26,783 nt of DNA. Origin: CAISOG01 sp044375625. Lineage in GTDB: Bacteria > Pseudomonadota > Alphaproteobacteria > CAISOG01. The stretch is from NCBI GenBank assembly GCA_044375625.1, contig JBILMH010000024.1:1-26783 (forward strand). Direction: 5' to 3'. Of the stretch, positions 1 through 6,902 are shown one piece after another; the first letter of the stretch is position 1; each line of letters starts with the position of its first letter. Both the position numbers and the translations under genes were made by a program. The notes beneath the pieces were generated by a model that worked only from the letters and a program-made list of their open reading frames with translations, was not told the DNA's origin and searched no databases.

Positions 1-176
1 TGGCGCCGGGGATTGCCGAGGCGCTTTTCGCCACCGCCATCGGTCTTATCGCCGCCATTCCCGCGATGGTGGCCTATAACAAATTCTCAGCCGATCTGAA
101 TCGGTTCGGGGCGCGCCTGGACAATTTCGCTATAGAATTTGGCTCGATTCTGTCGCGTCAGCTGGAGGATAAATAG
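1..176 (+). CDS. tolQ: TolQ, C-terminal end only (5' part outside window)
   Basis: The first 176 bases are an open frame (first full codon at base 3) ending in TAG directly before the tolR ATG. The readable tail contains APGIAEALFATAIGLIAAIP, the last membrane helix of the MotA/TolQ/ExbB family, then a short charged cytoplasmic end closing with RQLEDK. TolQ forms the pentameric proton channel of the inner membrane with TolR and TolA; the complex energises outer-membrane constriction at division. The stop codon abuts the tolR start, so the two are translationally linked. The gene is cut only by the window edge. The call leans on this helix plus the unmistakable tolR and tolA next door. Confidence 0.88.
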   Translation, partial: APGIAEALFATAIGLIAAIPAMVAYNKFSADLNRFGARLDNFAIEFGSILSRQLEDK

Positions 177-689
177 ATGGCGGGCGGCCTGATGGGCAGC
201 GGGCGCGGCCGTAACAGCCGCAAACGTGGGCTGGTCGCGGAAATCAACGTAACGCCGCTGGTCGATGTGATGTTGGTGCTGTTGATTATCTTTATGGTGA
301 CCGCCCCACTGGTGACCGTTTCGGTGCCTGTTGACCTGCCCAAAACGAAGGCGGCGGGCAGCACCCAATCGGATGAACCCCTGGTGGTATCCATCAACAG
401 CAAGGGCAAATTGTTCTTGCAAGACAGTGAGGTTGAGGCCGCCATTCTGGTTAGCCGCCTGAAAGCCATCACCAAAGAAAAAAGCGATACGCGCATTTTT
501 GTGCGGGGGGATCGCGCCATTAACTATGGCCGCATCATGGAGGTGTTGGGAACGTTGCAGCAGGCGGGCTTTAGCAAGGTTGCCCTGGTCGCGCAGCAGC
601 CTGATGCCACCAGTGCCGCTGCAGGTGCTGAACCTGAAAGCGCCTCACCCGCTGCCCCCCAATCTGGCGGCGGAGCCAACAAGCCCTGA
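177..689 (+). CDS. tolR: TolR, ExbD/TolR family protein of the Tol-Pal motor
   Basis: 170 residues with the family pattern: a short basic cytoplasmic end, then EINVTPLVDVMLVLLIIFMV (about residues 22-41), a single membrane helix carrying the proton-path aspartate D30, then a periplasmic domain. TolR works with TolQ to convert proton-motive force into TolA movement. The start at 177 is backed by GGAGG eight bases upstream, inside the end of tolQ. The protein is slightly longer than usual because of a low-complexity Ala/Pro/Ser/Gly tail (about residues 145-170), probably disordered. tolA starts 19 bases after the stop, so this is one operon. Confidence 0.95.
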   Translation: MAGGLMGSGRGRNSRKRGLVAEINVTPLVDVMLVLLIIFMVTAPLVTVSVPVDLPKTKAAGSTQSDEPLVVSINSKGKLFLQDSEVEAAILVSRLKAITKEKSDTRIFVRGDRAINYGRIMEVLGTLQQAGFSKVALVAQQPDATSAAAGAEPESASPAAPQSGGGANKP

Positions 690-708
690 TGGGGCGGGAA
701 AGGCTATC

Positions 709-1647
709 ATGCGTGCACGTAAAGACCTGTTGCCAATCGCCCTAACCGGCTCATTAATGCTGCATTTTTTGTTGATGCTGGCGGCGGTCTTTGGCTTGCC
801 TGGTGTACCGTTATTGCGCCCCGATGCGCAACCAACCTTTGTGGTGGACATTGAATTGCCTCGGGTCGCGATCAGCAATCCGCCTAAGGCTAAGGGATCG
901 CCCGATGTCCAGGAATCTAAGGCGCCACCTGCTGATCAGCCACCCAAACCCACCCCAATGCCACCTCCACCACCGCCAGCTCCTGCCGCTAAGGTGGAGC
1001 CAACGCCCGAAGCGCCTAAGCCTGAACCCGTGAAGCCCGCCGCGAAACAGCCAGAGCCAGAGGATGAGGTGGAGTCTTTGAAAAAACTGCTGGCAGAAAA
1101 GGCCAAAGAACGCAAAGCGCAAGAGGAAAAAGAAAAGAAAAAGGAAGAGGCCAAAAAGCCTGAGCCCCCTAAACCTGATCAGGCGAAGAAGCCTGAGCCA
1201 AAAAAGCCTGATGATCCCTTTGCCGACAACATTCTGAAAACCCTGTCGCAGAAAAAACCGCCGCCTGCCCCAACCAAGGGTGAGGTTGATGGGGTGGCGC
1301 GGGTTAAGGGTAACGCCGTGCACCGCGACAGCCTGCCCGTTGGCTTTTCAGACCTTGACCTGATTCGCAAACAGATTGAACCATGCTGGAACGTCCCCGC
1401 CGGCGCCCGTTATGCCGAAGATTTGGTGGTAACGGTTGAGGTGGAGTTGGATCAAACGGGGGAGGTGCGATCCGCCATCATTACCGATCGGGCGCGCGCC
1501 GATAGAGATCCCGCCTATCGCACCGCCGCCGAAAGTGCGCGCCGCGCCGTATGGTCTTGCAGCCCGCTGAAACTGCCGCCCGAAAAATACGAAGATTGGA
1601 AAAAAATCACCCTGACCTTTGATCCGAAACAGGTGTTGGGTTTCTAA
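709..1647 (+). CDS. tolA: TolA, envelope-spanning Tol-Pal protein
   Basis: 312 residues from the ATG at 709, chosen because it follows a GGGAAAGG ribosome-binding site and begins with a proper membrane anchor; the frame is open further upstream but that part overlaps tolR. Order: a basic N-terminus; one membrane helix (about residues 8-30) with the S15-x3-H19 pair typical of TolA helices that contact TolQ/TolR; a long Pro/Lys/Glu-rich periplasmic stalk (about residues 60-185); and a C-terminal TonB/TolA-like domain with PCWNVP and a paired-cysteine pattern (CWNVP, WSCSPL). TolA reaches through the periplasm to TolB/Pal. tolB and pal do not follow, which is unusual. Confidence 0.93.
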   Translation: MRARKDLLPIALTGSLMLHFLLMLAAVFGLPGVPLLRPDAQPTFVVDIELPRVAISNPPKAKGSPDVQESKAPPADQPPKPTPMPPPPPPAPAAKVEPTPEAPKPEPVKPAAKQPEPEDEVESLKKLLAEKAKERKAQEEKEKKKEEAKKPEPPKPDQAKKPEPKKPDDPFADNILKTLSQKKPPPAPTKGEVDGVARVKGNAVHRDSLPVGFSDLDLIRKQIEPCWNVPAGARYAEDLVVTVEVELDQTGEVRSAIITDRARADRDPAYRTAAESARRAVWSCSPLKLPPEKYEDWKKITLTFDPKQVLGF

Positions 1648-1705
1648 CGTTTCCATTGCGGCGGCATCAACCATTGCTTAACCCCTTAGGGATAGAATCC
1701 AAGGG

Positions 1706-2134
1706 ATGAAGCCGACGAAAACATTGCAAACCCTAATCCGCCTGAACCAATTGGAATTGGATAACCAGCGGCGCACCCTGGTTGACCTGCAAAATAAAGA
1801 GCAGCATTTGATGACCGCGCAGCAGCGCTTAGAGGCTGAACAGGCAGCAGAAAATCAGCTGATGGCCAGCTTTGCGGGCACCGATTTTTCGGCCTATCGC
1901 CAACATCTGAAAAGTCGTCAACATTATGTCGCGCACCAGCAACAGGAAACGGCTGAGCGTATCGTCACGGTCAAAGACCAGGTGATTGACCAGTTTCGTG
2001 AGGTCAAAACCTTTGAAATCGCCGACAGCAATCGGCAGGATCAATGGCACAAACATCTGGATGCTAAGGATGTGCGCGACAGCGATGATCGCACCACCAT
2101 GCGCTGGGGCTATAACGACATCCCCTTGGCTTAG
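1706..2134 (+). CDS. fliJ: FliJ-like flagellar export coiled-coil protein (orphan)
   Basis: 142 residues, almost wholly charged helix: TLIRLNQLELDNQRRTLVDL near the N-terminus, a central Gln/Glu-rich coiled coil, then a second helix with QFREVKTFEIADSNRQ. Length, hydrophilicity and the 'LIRL...RR.L..L' and 'F.E.K.FEIA..NR' patterns resemble alphaproteobacterial FliJ, the stalk protein that links the FliI ATPase ring to FlhA. FliJ normally sits behind fliI; here it stands alone between tolA and rpsD. An AAGGG lies directly against the ATG, too close to act as a normal ribosome-binding site, while TAGAAT ends seven bases before the ATG, suggesting a leaderless message. The family call is by eye; another small coiled-coil protein is possible. 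Confidence 0.62.
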   Translation: MKPTKTLQTLIRLNQLELDNQRRTLVDLQNKEQHLMTAQQRLEAEQAAENQLMASFAGTDFSAYRQHLKSRQHYVAHQQQETAERIVTVKDQVIDQFREVKTFEIADSNRQDQWHKHLDAKDVRDSDDRTTMRWGYNDIPLA

Positions 2135-2228
2135 GCCTATGCCCCCCCCTGATTGCGGCCATGAACGGGCAAAACCCAGCCGTTTTTCGGGCGGTCACAA
2201 AAATTTTCAACAAATCTGCGCAAACCGT

Positions 2229-2257
2229 TTGACAGCAGCCCAAAAATCGCCAATAGT
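2229..2257 (+). promoter_or_regulatory. Candidate sigma70 promoter for rpsD
   Basis: A perfect TTGACA (2229-2234) is followed after 17 bases by AATAGT (2252-2257), a weak -10. Transcription would begin near 2264, giving a leader of about 33 bases before the rpsD ATG. GAGGA in the leader is about 14 bases from the ATG, longer than usual. The rest of the 162-base gap behind fliJ shows a C8 run at 2142-2149 and no clear terminator. Confidence 0.4.
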
Positions 2258-2296
2258 TCCATTCCTATTTTGATAATGAGGATAGATTGACCGGCC

Positions 2297-2911
2297 ATGA
2301 CCAAACGGATCACAGCTAAACACAAAATTGACCGCCGCCTGGGTTTAAACCTGTGGGGTCGCGTTAAAAGCCCATTTAACCGCCGCCAGAGCCGCCCTGG
2401 TCAACATGGCACGCGTGGCCGCAAGTTGTCAGACTTTGGCATTCACTTGATGGCCAAGCAAAAGCTTAAAGGCTACTACGCCAATTTGTCAGAGCGTCAG
2501 TTCCGCCGCTTTTTTGAGGAGGCGCAACGTCGCAAGGGTGACACCTCTGAAAACCTAATTGGCCTGCTGGAACGTCGCCTGGACACCGTTGTTTATCGCG
2601 CCAAATTCGTGCCAACCATGTTTGCCGCCCGTCAGTTTGTTAACCACGGCCATGTGCAGGTTAACGGACGTCGCGTCAACATTGGTTCCTATCTGGTGAA
2701 CGACAACGATGTGATTACCGTTCGCGAAAAATCACAGCAGTTGACCAGCGTTTTGGGTTCAATTGAATCGCAGGAGCGGGATGTGCCAGAATATCTGGAA
2801 ATCAACCACAAAACCATGACCTGCAAATATCTGCGTGCCCCCAAAATGGTGGATGTTCCCTATCCAGTGCAGATGGAACCCAATCTGGTGGTCGAATACT
2901 ACTCCCAGTAG
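2297..2911 (+). CDS. rpsD: 30S ribosomal protein S4
   Basis: 204 residues, the usual bacterial length. N-terminal KHKIDRRLG, then NRRQSRPGQHGTRGRKLSDF and LKGYYANLSERQFRRFF are signature S4 sequence; the S4 RNA-binding fold follows (about residues 93-155, with RLDTVVYRAKF and RQFVNHGHVQVNGRRVNIGS). The four-cysteine zinc site of some S4 proteins is absent, as in the zinc-free form. S4 nucleates assembly of the 16S rRNA 5' domain and represses its own synthesis in some bacteria. It is a stand-alone gene here, not in an alpha operon, which is normal in this class. It converges on bolA with 27 bases between stops; a T-rich stretch lies there without a stem. Confidence 0.98.
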   Translation: MTKRITAKHKIDRRLGLNLWGRVKSPFNRRQSRPGQHGTRGRKLSDFGIHLMAKQKLKGYYANLSERQFRRFFEEAQRRKGDTSENLIGLLERRLDTVVYRAKFVPTMFAARQFVNHGHVQVNGRRVNIGSYLVNDNDVITVREKSQQLTSVLGSIESQERDVPEYLEINHKTMTCKYLRAPKMVDVPYPVQMEPNLVVEYYSQ

Positions 2912-2938
2912 GTTGTTTTTCGCTTTTTTAGGCTGGAA

Positions 2939-3169
2939 TCACGGAATCACCGTCTTGATGCTAAGGGCATGCAACTGCGTTCCCAACTTGCCCTGCAACG
3001 CCTTGTTGACCAGCTGATGTTGCTGCACCCGTGACAGGCCAACAAACTGGCTGGCGGTAATGGTAACGGCGTAGTGATCGTCATCGTCCACCAAGGCCTG
3101 CACCACCACCTTTGCCCCGGGCAGGGCGGTTTGCAGGATATCCAACAGTTCGTGGGCGGGTATAGGCAT
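2939..3169 (-). CDS. bolA: BolA family protein
   Basis: 76 residues, the short BolA/IbaG type. It carries the class II KH-like fold sequence: LLDILQTALPGAKVVVQALV, then DDHYAVTITASQFVGLSRVQ, then the helix HQLVNKALQGKLGTQLHALS and the closing IKTV. The conserved 'DHY.V.I....F.G.s...QHQ.V..AL' pattern is complete. BolA proteins pair with monothiol glutaredoxins to bind a 2Fe-2S cluster and act in iron signalling or cluster delivery. A glutaredoxin lies just across the divergent promoter, but it is of the dithiol type. There is no ribosome-binding site; a TATACT -10 sits six bases before the ATG, so the message is probably leaderless. Confidence 0.93.
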   Translation of the reverse strand: MPIPAHELLDILQTALPGAKVVVQALVDDDDHYAVTITASQFVGLSRVQQHQLVNKALQGKLGTQLHALSIKTVIP

Positions 3170-3175
3170 GGGCGC

Positions 3176-3204
3176 AGTATAATGCTAAAGTGGCGACGAA
3201 ACAA
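3176..3204 (-). promoter_or_regulatory. bolA promoter, overlapping the divergent grxC -10
   Basis: On the minus strand TTGTTT (3204-3199), a 17-base spacer and TATACT (3181-3176) form a good sigma70 promoter; the expected start of transcription is at or next to the bolA ATG at 3169. On the plus strand the same bases contain a perfect TATAAT (3178-3183) pointing to grxC, without a recognisable -35. The two -10 hexamers overlap face to face, so the two genes probably exclude one another at this site. Confidence 0.55.
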
Positions 3205-3233
3205 ACCCCTTGCTAGTAAAGAAGCGCCCCCTT

Positions 3234-3503
3234 ATGACCGCACCCACCACCCCCGAAGTCCTAATTTTTACTGGTCCAGCCTGCGCCTATTGCCGTGTAG
3301 CCAAACAGTTGTTGGATCAAAAAAAGGTGGCCTATACCGAAATTGATATCAGCCTGGATCCGCAACAGCGTGAGGCGATGATAGAAAAATCGGGCGGCCG
3401 CAAAACCGTGCCGCAGATTTTTATTAATGGCCAACATATTGGCGGCGCGGATGACCTGCGCGCCCTGGAGTCGGCTGGCAAGCTGGATACGTTGCTGGTT
3501 TAG
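3234..3503 (+). CDS. grxC: Glutaredoxin (GrxC-like, dithiol active site)
   Basis: 89 residues from the ATG at 3234. A TTG in frame at 3210 would add eight residues outside the fold and lacks a good ribosome-binding site. Thioredoxin-fold elements are complete: EVLIFTGPACAYC with catalytic C17 and C20, YTEIDIS, the cis-proline loop TVPQIFINGQ, and GGADDL for glutathione binding. The enzyme reduces disulfides and glutathione adducts in the cytoplasm using glutathione. The CAYC active site differs from the usual CPYC; loss of the proline is expected to shift redox potential. It is divergent from bolA. The two cysteines and lack of CGFS rule out the monothiol Grx4 type. Confidence 0.93.
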   Translation: MTAPTTPEVLIFTGPACAYCRVAKQLLDQKKVAYTEIDISLDPQQREAMIEKSGGRKTVPQIFINGQHIGGADDLRALESAGKLDTLLV

Positions 3504-3540
3504 TCGTGCTTCACCGCTTGTTTTAGGGCTTGCAAGGCCT

Positions 3541-3840
3541 CTAACGATTGCCCGTCGCCAAGACAAACCGCCGCCCGCAATAGCCACAATCGCGCCAGCC
3601 ATCCGCCCCAATCATCAGATAGACCAACGGGTGCCCCAACGCGCCACCACCGCCGTTGCAACTGATGCTGCGGCTGCTGACACTGACGGTTTCGTGCGCG
3701 CTGCCACCGCTGGTTGGCATGCTATTCACGGACGTTTTCGCCGCTGTCTGATGCCCACCATGCCCAGTCTTCACGCCATCGACTGGCAATTGCGCATTCA
3801 AATCAACGGTTTGTGACGACGACGATTTGGTAGATGACAT
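3541..3840 (-). CDS. Zinc-finger zf-CHCC domain protein (NDUFS6-like)
   Basis: 99 residues. The C-terminal 40 hold the zf-CHCC pattern: C61 in SCNGGGGALGHP, H70, and C85/C88 in DCGYCGRRFVLA, spacing C-x9-H-x14-C-x2-C. The same domain is the zinc finger of NDUFS6, an accessory subunit of mitochondrial complex I, and alphaproteobacterial homologues are short soluble proteins with a presumed complex I link. Residues 1-60 are Ser/Thr/Gly-rich, unrecognised, and longer than the usual lead-in. An internal Met41 would give a typical 59-residue form, but the ATG at 3840 has AAAGG six bases upstream and is preferred. It converges on grxC. Confidence 0.82.
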   Translation of the reverse strand: MSSTKSSSSQTVDLNAQLPVDGVKTGHGGHQTAAKTSVNSMPTSGGSAHETVSVSSRSISCNGGGGALGHPLVYLMIGADGWRDCGYCGRRFVLATGNR

Positions 3841-3873
3841 AACGAACCTTTGGCCTATGGAAAATCACGGACG

Positions 3874-3879
3874 ATTATA
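3874..3879 (-). promoter_or_regulatory. Candidate -10 element for the zf-CHCC gene
   Basis: A perfect TATAAT on the minus strand, 34 bases before the start codon. The best -35 at 17-base spacing, TGTAAC, is poor, so the promoter is only tentative. The remainder of the 208-base gap to 4048 is AT-rich with a small hairpin (GTCTG/CAGAC around 3960-3980) and no gene. Confidence 0.35.
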
Positions 3880-4048
3880 ATATGCAGCTATCAATCGTTA
3901 CACAACAGCACCTCCACCACTTAGCGTACATTTTAAGAATTGTTAAGCCGCTAAGACAGCGTCTGGCTTTCAGACCTATCTTCCAGCTACCCCTCCCCCG
4001 CCCGTCACCAGACTTTTCTAAGCTGATGATTTGCGCTAAACTAAAACA

Positions 4049-4693
4049 ATGGCCATTTTAAAAAACGATACCTCCTACAACTATTTTCGCGGCAATCGCT
4101 ACGATTTTCGGCGGTTGGCTGGCGATGAGGATTTGCAAGCCATTTACCGCCTTAGCAGCCAAGTCTATGGTGAGGCCGCCGTTGATTTGGAAACACGGCG
4201 GCGATGGAGCCAGCTGTTCCCCGATGGCAATTTGGGCTGTTTCTTTTGTGATGAGCTGGTTGGTTTTTTAAGCATTTGGCCAATCTCTGCTGCGGATGCG
4301 GCGGCTCTTGAGTCTGGTCAGCTGCATGAGGGGCTGGTTTTGCCCCTTAGTCAGGATGAGTGCCGCCAGCATCCGGCGCAACATTGGCTGTGCCTGTCGA
4401 TTATCATTGCCGATTTGTTTCGTGGCATGGCGGCCAGCCCGATTAAGCACCTAATCGAACAGGCGTTGTTACAGGTTTGGCAGCAGAAGCTGTTGCAAGA
4501 ACCCTTTACCCTTTATGCCCAGGCCTCAACCCCCGAAGGCCTCCAAATGATGCGGCGTAGCGGTTTCAGCCAGCTGCGCAGCGCGGAGGAGATGCCGAAC
4601 GCCCTACCCCTGCACGCCATCAGCTGCACCGCGATTGAAGAGCTGCAACATCAATTGCTGCGCGGTGCCAGCAGTGTCACGCTGGTCTCTTAA
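4049..4693 (+). CDS. GNAT-like acetyltransferase-fold protein, function unknown
   Basis: 214 residues, no signal peptide or membrane segment. The pattern resembles the GNAT fold: N-terminal YDFRRLAGDEDLQAIYRLSS, a central strand-helix region LCLSIIIADLFRGMAASPIK, and LYAQASTPEGLQMMRRSGFS (about residues 155-174), which matches GNAT motif B where an acyl donor usually binds. The classical Q/R-x-x-G-x-G/A pyrophosphate loop is not clear, so catalysis is uncertain. Substrate cannot be inferred. The gene stands alone, converging on flhA with 11 bases between stops. No ribosome-binding site precedes the ATG; TAAACT lies six bases before it, as in bolA. Confidence 0.55.
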   Translation: MAILKNDTSYNYFRGNRYDFRRLAGDEDLQAIYRLSSQVYGEAAVDLETRRRWSQLFPDGNLGCFFCDELVGFLSIWPISAADAAALESGQLHEGLVLPLSQDECRQHPAQHWLCLSIIIADLFRGMAASPIKHLIEQALLQVWQQKLLQEPFTLYAQASTPEGLQMMRRSGFSQLRSAEEMPNALPLHAISCTAIEELQHQLLRGASSVTLVS

Positions 4694-4704
4694 ATTTCGC
4701 CAAC

Positions 4705-6834
4705 TTAAATCTGGCCAACCGTTTTGATGCGGGCGCGCAGATAAATTTCGTTCTGGGATAACACCGCGGTTTGCGGGCGAACGCGCTCCATAATCTGACG
4801 GACAAAGGGGCGAATTTGTGGCCCAGTCAACAGACAGGGGCTGACCCCCAACATGGCCTGATGCTCCAAAACACTTCGCACATCGGCAATAAATTGTTGC
4901 AGGCGTGAGGGTGCCAATGCCAACTGCCGCTCCTCCCCCTGGCCAATCAGGGAATCGGCAAAGGTTTGTTCCCAATCGGGCGACATGGTTAGGATGGGGA
5001 TTACCCCCTCCTCATTACTATAGGCCTCAGAAATCTGCCGAGCCAGGCGCATCCGAACATGTTCGGTGATGGTGCGGATGTTGCGGGTTTGGCCGCAAAC
5101 CTCGGCAACCCCCTCAAGAATCGTTGGCAAATCACGAATCGACACCCGTTCGCCCACCAGGTTTTGCAGCACGCGTTGCACGCCGCCCACCTGAATCTGG
5201 CCAGGAATAATATCGCCGATAAGCTTTTGATGCTCCTTATCCAACTCATCCAACAATTTTTGGGTTTCGCTGTAGGACAACAGCTCAGCCATATAATCTT
5301 TGATTAGCTCGGTCAGATGGGTGGTGATAACGGTGGTGGAATCGACCACGGTATAGCCCCTGAACTGTGCCTCCTCCCGCAGGTTTTCCAACACCCACAT
5401 CGCGGGCAGGCCAAAGGTTGGCTCGGTGGTTTCCTCACCCGCAAGGCCAATTTTCTGCCCCTGCGGATCCATCACCATCACCATGCCTGGGCGAACCGAT
5501 CCACGCCCCGCCACCAACTCTTTAATCTTGATACAATAATCGTTGGCACCCAGTTGCAGGTTGTCTTGGATGCGCACACTGGGCAAAACAAAGCCCATTT
5601 CCCCCGCCAACTGCTTGCGCAACGACTTAATCTGATCGGTTAACTTGGGCCCATTGGCCACATTGACCAGCCCCAACAAGCCATAGCCAAGCTCTAAACG
5701 GATGGTATCCATCGATAGGATGCTGCTGATTGGTTCTTCGGCAACGGGGGCGGCCGCCGCCAATTCCTGCGCCTGAGCTTCGGGGCTGGGGGTGGCGCGG
5801 GCGTTGCGCCCCAATTTATAGGCGGCATAACCCGTGATGCCTGCCAACAAAGCAAAAGGCAAAAATGGCAATCCTGGCAACAGCGCCATAAAGCCAGTCA
5901 GGAAGGATGACATCCCCAACGCCTGGGGATAGCCGCCCAGCTGGGCAAACAGAGCCTTATCAACGGAACCGCGCACGCCCGCCTTGGTGATGACCAGACC
6001 AGCGGCGGTTGATACCAACAGGGCGGGAATCTGGCTGACCAGCCCATCGCCAACGGTTAACAGGGTATAGGATTTGGCGGCCTCAGCGAACCCCAACCCC
6101 TGCTGGGCAATCCCAATAATCATGCCCCCAACGATGTTGATGAAGGTGACCAACAGCCCCGCAATCGCATCACCGCGCACAAATTTGCTGGCACCGTCCA
6201 TCGCCCCGAAAAAGGTGCTTTCATCCTCCAATTCTTGGCGTCTTTTGCGCGCCTGATCCTCTGTGATCATCCCGGCGGACAGATCGGCATCAATCGCCAT
6301 TTGCTTGCCCGGAATGGCATCCAGGGTAAAGCGAGCCGAAACCTCTGCAATACGGCCGGAACCCTTTGTAATAACGATAAAATTGATGGTAATTAGGATA
6401 AAGAATACAATCAAACCAATGACATAGTTGCCGCCCATCAAAAAACCGCCAAAGGCCTCAATCACATGGCCAGCCGCATCGGGCCCCTCATGCCCATGCG
6501 CCAATATCAGCTTGGTGCTGGCCACGTTCAGGGCGATCCGCAGGACGGTGGAGATCAGCAGGATGGTCGGAAAACTGGAGAAATCCAACGGCTTTTGGAT
6601 AAACAACGACGTCATCAGAATCAGCACCGACAACGTGAAGGAAAAGGCCAACATCACATCGATAAACAGCGTGGGGATGGGCACCAACATGATCGATAGG
6701 ATCAGCACGACCCCAACCGCCAACCCAATATCTGGCCGCAGAACCGCCGCCAAAACCGGATGCGCCATCATGTTCCTGGCGCGGCTGGCACCCGACGCTG
6801 TGGTCGATGAATTGCTATTGGTTGTGTCAACCAT
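4705..6834 (-). CDS. flhA: FlhA, flagellar type III export gate protein
   Basis: 709 residues, the usual length. The N-terminal half has about eight membrane helices (residues 30-330) with the FHIPEP-type signature region GSGRIAEVSARFTLDAIPGK followed by KQMAIDADLSAGMI; the C-terminal cytosolic half (from about 370) docks FliJ, chaperones and substrates, with GLPAMWVLENLREEAQFRGY and VGVQRVLQNLVGE-like segments. FlhA uses proton-motive force to drive export of rod, hook and filament proteins. AAAGAG lies six bases before the ATG. It follows flbD by 68 bases on the same strand, as the last gene of the block. Partners flhB, fliP, fliQ and fliR are not in the window. Confidence 0.98.
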   Translation of the reverse strand: MVDTTNSNSSTTASGASRARNMMAHPVLAAVLRPDIGLAVGVVLILSIMLVPIPTLFIDVMLAFSFTLSVLILMTSLFIQKPLDFSSFPTILLISTVLRIALNVASTKLILAHGHEGPDAAGHVIEAFGGFLMGGNYVIGLIVFFILITINFIVITKGSGRIAEVSARFTLDAIPGKQMAIDADLSAGMITEDQARKRRQELEDESTFFGAMDGASKFVRGDAIAGLLVTFINIVGGMIIGIAQQGLGFAEAAKSYTLLTVGDGLVSQIPALLVSTAAGLVITKAGVRGSVDKALFAQLGGYPQALGMSSFLTGFMALLPGLPFLPFALLAGITGYAAYKLGRNARATPSPEAQAQELAAAAPVAEEPISSILSMDTIRLELGYGLLGLVNVANGPKLTDQIKSLRKQLAGEMGFVLPSVRIQDNLQLGANDYCIKIKELVAGRGSVRPGMVMVMDPQGQKIGLAGEETTEPTFGLPAMWVLENLREEAQFRGYTVVDSTTVITTHLTELIKDYMAELLSYSETQKLLDELDKEHQKLIGDIIPGQIQVGGVQRVLQNLVGERVSIRDLPTILEGVAEVCGQTRNIRTITEHVRMRLARQISEAYSNEEGVIPILTMSPDWEQTFADSLIGQGEERQLALAPSRLQQFIADVRSVLEHQAMLGVSPCLLTGPQIRPFVRQIMERVRPQTAVLSQNEIYLRARIKTVGQI

Positions 6835-6902
6835 GACTGACTCTTTGCCCGAAGATTGCCGCCGAATCTTTACCCAGCCGTTGCCGGGTCAGTTCTTGAT
6901 AG

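Noticed and set aside
3525..3540. AGGGCT-TGCA-AGGCCT palindrome between grxC and the zf-CHCC gene as a two-way terminator
   Set aside because: One mismatch in a six-base stem, a four-base loop and no T-run on either side.
3933..3946. TTAA-N6-TTAA, CtrA-like
   Set aside because: CtrA boxes need a seven-base spacer; this one has six.
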